From contig CANGVB010000210.1 of assembly GCA_947456995.1 (NCBI GenBank), positions 1-6,551 of the forward strand: a stretch of DNA of 6,551 nt. The letters are read 5' to 3'. This document shows, piece after piece, positions 5,241 through 6,551 of this stretch. Under the pieces are notes generated by a model that was not told the origin of the DNA, did no database searches, and saw nothing but the letters and a program-made list of their open reading frames with translations. The DNA is from Bryobacteraceae bacterium (GTDB lineage: Bacteria > Acidobacteriota > Terriglobia > Bryobacterales > Bryobacteraceae). Position 1 is the stretch's first letter; each line of letters begins with the position of its first letter. Both the position numbers and the translations under genes were made by a program.

Positions 5241-6551
5241 ATGCAAGTTCGAGGTTTATTGATTGCGGTTGGAGTGCTGGCGCTGCTGTCGGCTGGCGTC
5301 TGGTGGTCGAACAAAAATCCGCAGGATACGACCAAGAAAGAACCTGGCGAGGGCAAGCTTGAGAATCTGGTAAACCTCTTGCAGGCGGATCTGGTGGAAG
5401 TGAAGGTGACCCGCAAGGGCGAGGCCCCTTTGGTTTTGCGAAACACTGTTGCCAACAATGAGTGGGCGATGGTGCTGGACCCACCACTCCCTACCAGCGG
5501 CAAAGAAGCCATGGAAGTGGTTACCAACGCAGTGACCATGAACAGCAACCGGGTGGTGGAAGAAAACGCTACAGACCTGATTCAATACGGCCTGGATCCC
5601 GCACAGATCACGCTGGACCTCAAAGCCAAAGATGGCAGGACAGCGCAACTCTTGATCGGCGATCAAACGCCGGTCGGAAACATGTTTTATGTGCGCCGAG
5701 CCGGAGAAAAGAAGATATTTGCGATCGGTCAGGATTTCAAAATCGGAGTGGACCGTGGCGTGAATGATCTTCGGGACAAGCGCCTGATGGCCGTGAACGA
5801 GGCTAAGCTCTCCGGGATTGAGATCGTGAAGAAGAGCGAAAGCCTGGACTTTACACGGACATCACGAGGTTTGTGGCAGATGGTGAAGCCGCAGGCATAC
5901 CGTACGGAATCCACAGTGCTCGATGAATTGGTCAACAAGGCAAAGGAAGCCAAGTTTGACCCCACCCTGAGTGCTGAGGCGTTGAAAAGGAACGCCGCCG
6001 ATTTCGCCTCGGCAGCTTTGGTTGCGACTCTGAAAATTGTCGATGGCGGGGCGGCAAAGCAACTGGAAATCCGCAAGACCAAGGAAGAGGCTTTTCTCGG
6101 GAAATCGAGTGCGGTCGATGGCGTTTATAAGATTGCCGATGATTTTGGGAAGAGCTTTGACAAGTCTCTCGACGACTACCGCAGCAAGAGGCTCATGGAC
6201 TTTGGCTATGAAGACCCTGTGCGGATCGATCTTGATTTTGTGGGTAAGAAATCGGTTGTCGAACGCAAGGATAAAGACTGGATGCTGAACGGCAAGAAGG
6301 TGGAGGCAGCAACCTTGATGCCCTTCCTCGATGCCCTTCGGGCTTTCTCGGCCTTGAAGTTTGTACCGGGCGGCTTCACTACCGCTGCTTCAACCGTGAG
6401 TGTCACGCAGAAGGACGGCAAGACGGTGGAGAAGCTGCTACTGGCCAAGGTGGGCAATTTCCTCTACGCCAAGCGTGAAGGTGAAGCCGGGGAGTACGAG
6501 ATTGACCCCAAGACGCTGGCCGATCTTGAGGATGCTCTCGGCAAGGTGAAG
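5241..6551 (+). CDS. DUF4340 domain protein, 3' end cut by the window
   Basis: The frame is open for 437 residues from the ATG at 5241 to the window edge with no stop. It starts with a hydrophobic segment (about 5-22, LLIAVGVLALLSAGVWW), a membrane anchor or uncleaved signal with no lipobox Cys, so the rest is probably periplasmic. A first DUF4340 unit follows, with ATDLIQYGLDPAQITLDL (110-127), LLIGDQTPVGNMFYV (137-151) and DLRDKRLM (176-183). DYRSKRLM (312-319) begins a similar stretch 136 residues later. Two further parallels mark an internal repeat: LWQMVKPQAYR (211-221) against WMLNGKKVEA, and the helices after each. DUF4340 has no known activity. Placement directly behind a GldG-like gene with a 15-base gap is a recurrent arrangement and suggests a subunit of the same ABC system. 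Identification rests on motif memory. The operon may continue past the window. Confidence 0.85.
   Translation, partial: MQVRGLLIAVGVLALLSAGVWWSNKNPQDTTKKEPGEGKLENLVNLLQADLVEVKVTRKGEAPLVLRNTVANNEWAMVLDPPLPTSGKEAMEVVTNAVTMNSNRVVEENATDLIQYGLDPAQITLDLKAKDGRTAQLLIGDQTPVGNMFYVRRAGEKKIFAIGQDFKIGVDRGVNDLRDKRLMAVNEAKLSGIEIVKKSESLDFTRTSRGLWQMVKPQAYRTESTVLDELVNKAKEAKFDPTLSAEALKRNAADFASAALVATLKIVDGGAAKQLEIRKTKEEAFLGKSSAVDGVYKIADDFGKSFDKSLDDYRSKRLMDFGYEDPVRIDLDFVGKKSVVERKDKDWMLNGKKVEAATLMPFLDALRAFSALKFVPGGFTTAASTVSVTQKDGKTVEKLLLAKVGNFLYAKREGEAGEYEIDPKTLADLEDALGKVK

Noticed and set aside
5222..5666. Minus-strand open frames opposite the start of the DUF4340 gene
   Set aside because: The + strand frame from 5241 is open to the window end, starts with a strong ribosome binding site and encodes a recognisable DUF4340 unit. 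The minus-strand frames are shadows.

Overview
The window reads as ordinary bacterial chromosome of moderately high GC. It is densely coded, with every gene on the + strand, and gaps are short or absent except for one 84-base spacer. The gene content would fit an Acidobacteriota-like or other soil Gram-negative genome: a Bacillus/Staphylococcus-like FabI, and a GldA/GldF/GldG-like ABC system followed by a DUF4340 protein. This taxonomic guess rests on gene content and remembered family sequences only and is weak. I see no rRNA, tRNA, CRISPR array, insertion sequence, integrase or attachment site.

Layout. Bases 1-752 hold an enoyl-ACP reductase gene (fabI) that lacks only about its first 11 codons. 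Bases 753-836 form the one real intergenic space, and it is unusually structured. It contains copies of a 9-mer, a short hairpin, and a 43-base imperfect palindrome (791-833) that includes the probable ribosome binding site of the next gene. Bases 837-2123 encode a class II Fic-domain protein with an intact catalytic motif, its own inhibitory helix and a C-terminal winged-helix-like region. After a 33-base gap, bases 2157-6551 hold a tightly packed operon. Its genes are an ABC ATPase (2157-3107), an ABC-2 permease (3104-3871, 4-base overlap), a GldG-like membrane-anchored auxiliary protein (3873-5225, 1-base gap) and a DUF4340 protein (from 5241, running off the window end).

How the genes work together. 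The last four genes very likely make one membrane machine. The cytoplasmic ATPase drives the six-helix permease, while the GldG-like and DUF4340 proteins are anchored in the inner membrane with large domains probably outside it. The substrate is unknown. In Bacteroidetes the related GldA/F/G proteins are linked to gliding, but outside that phylum the function of such clusters is mostly unassigned. FabI performs the last reduction step of fatty acid elongation and has no evident functional link to its neighbours. The Fic protein probably AMPylates an unknown target. Its winged-helix-like tail together with the long palindrome over its ribosome binding site suggests self-regulation. That palindrome is the most interesting non-coding signal in the window.
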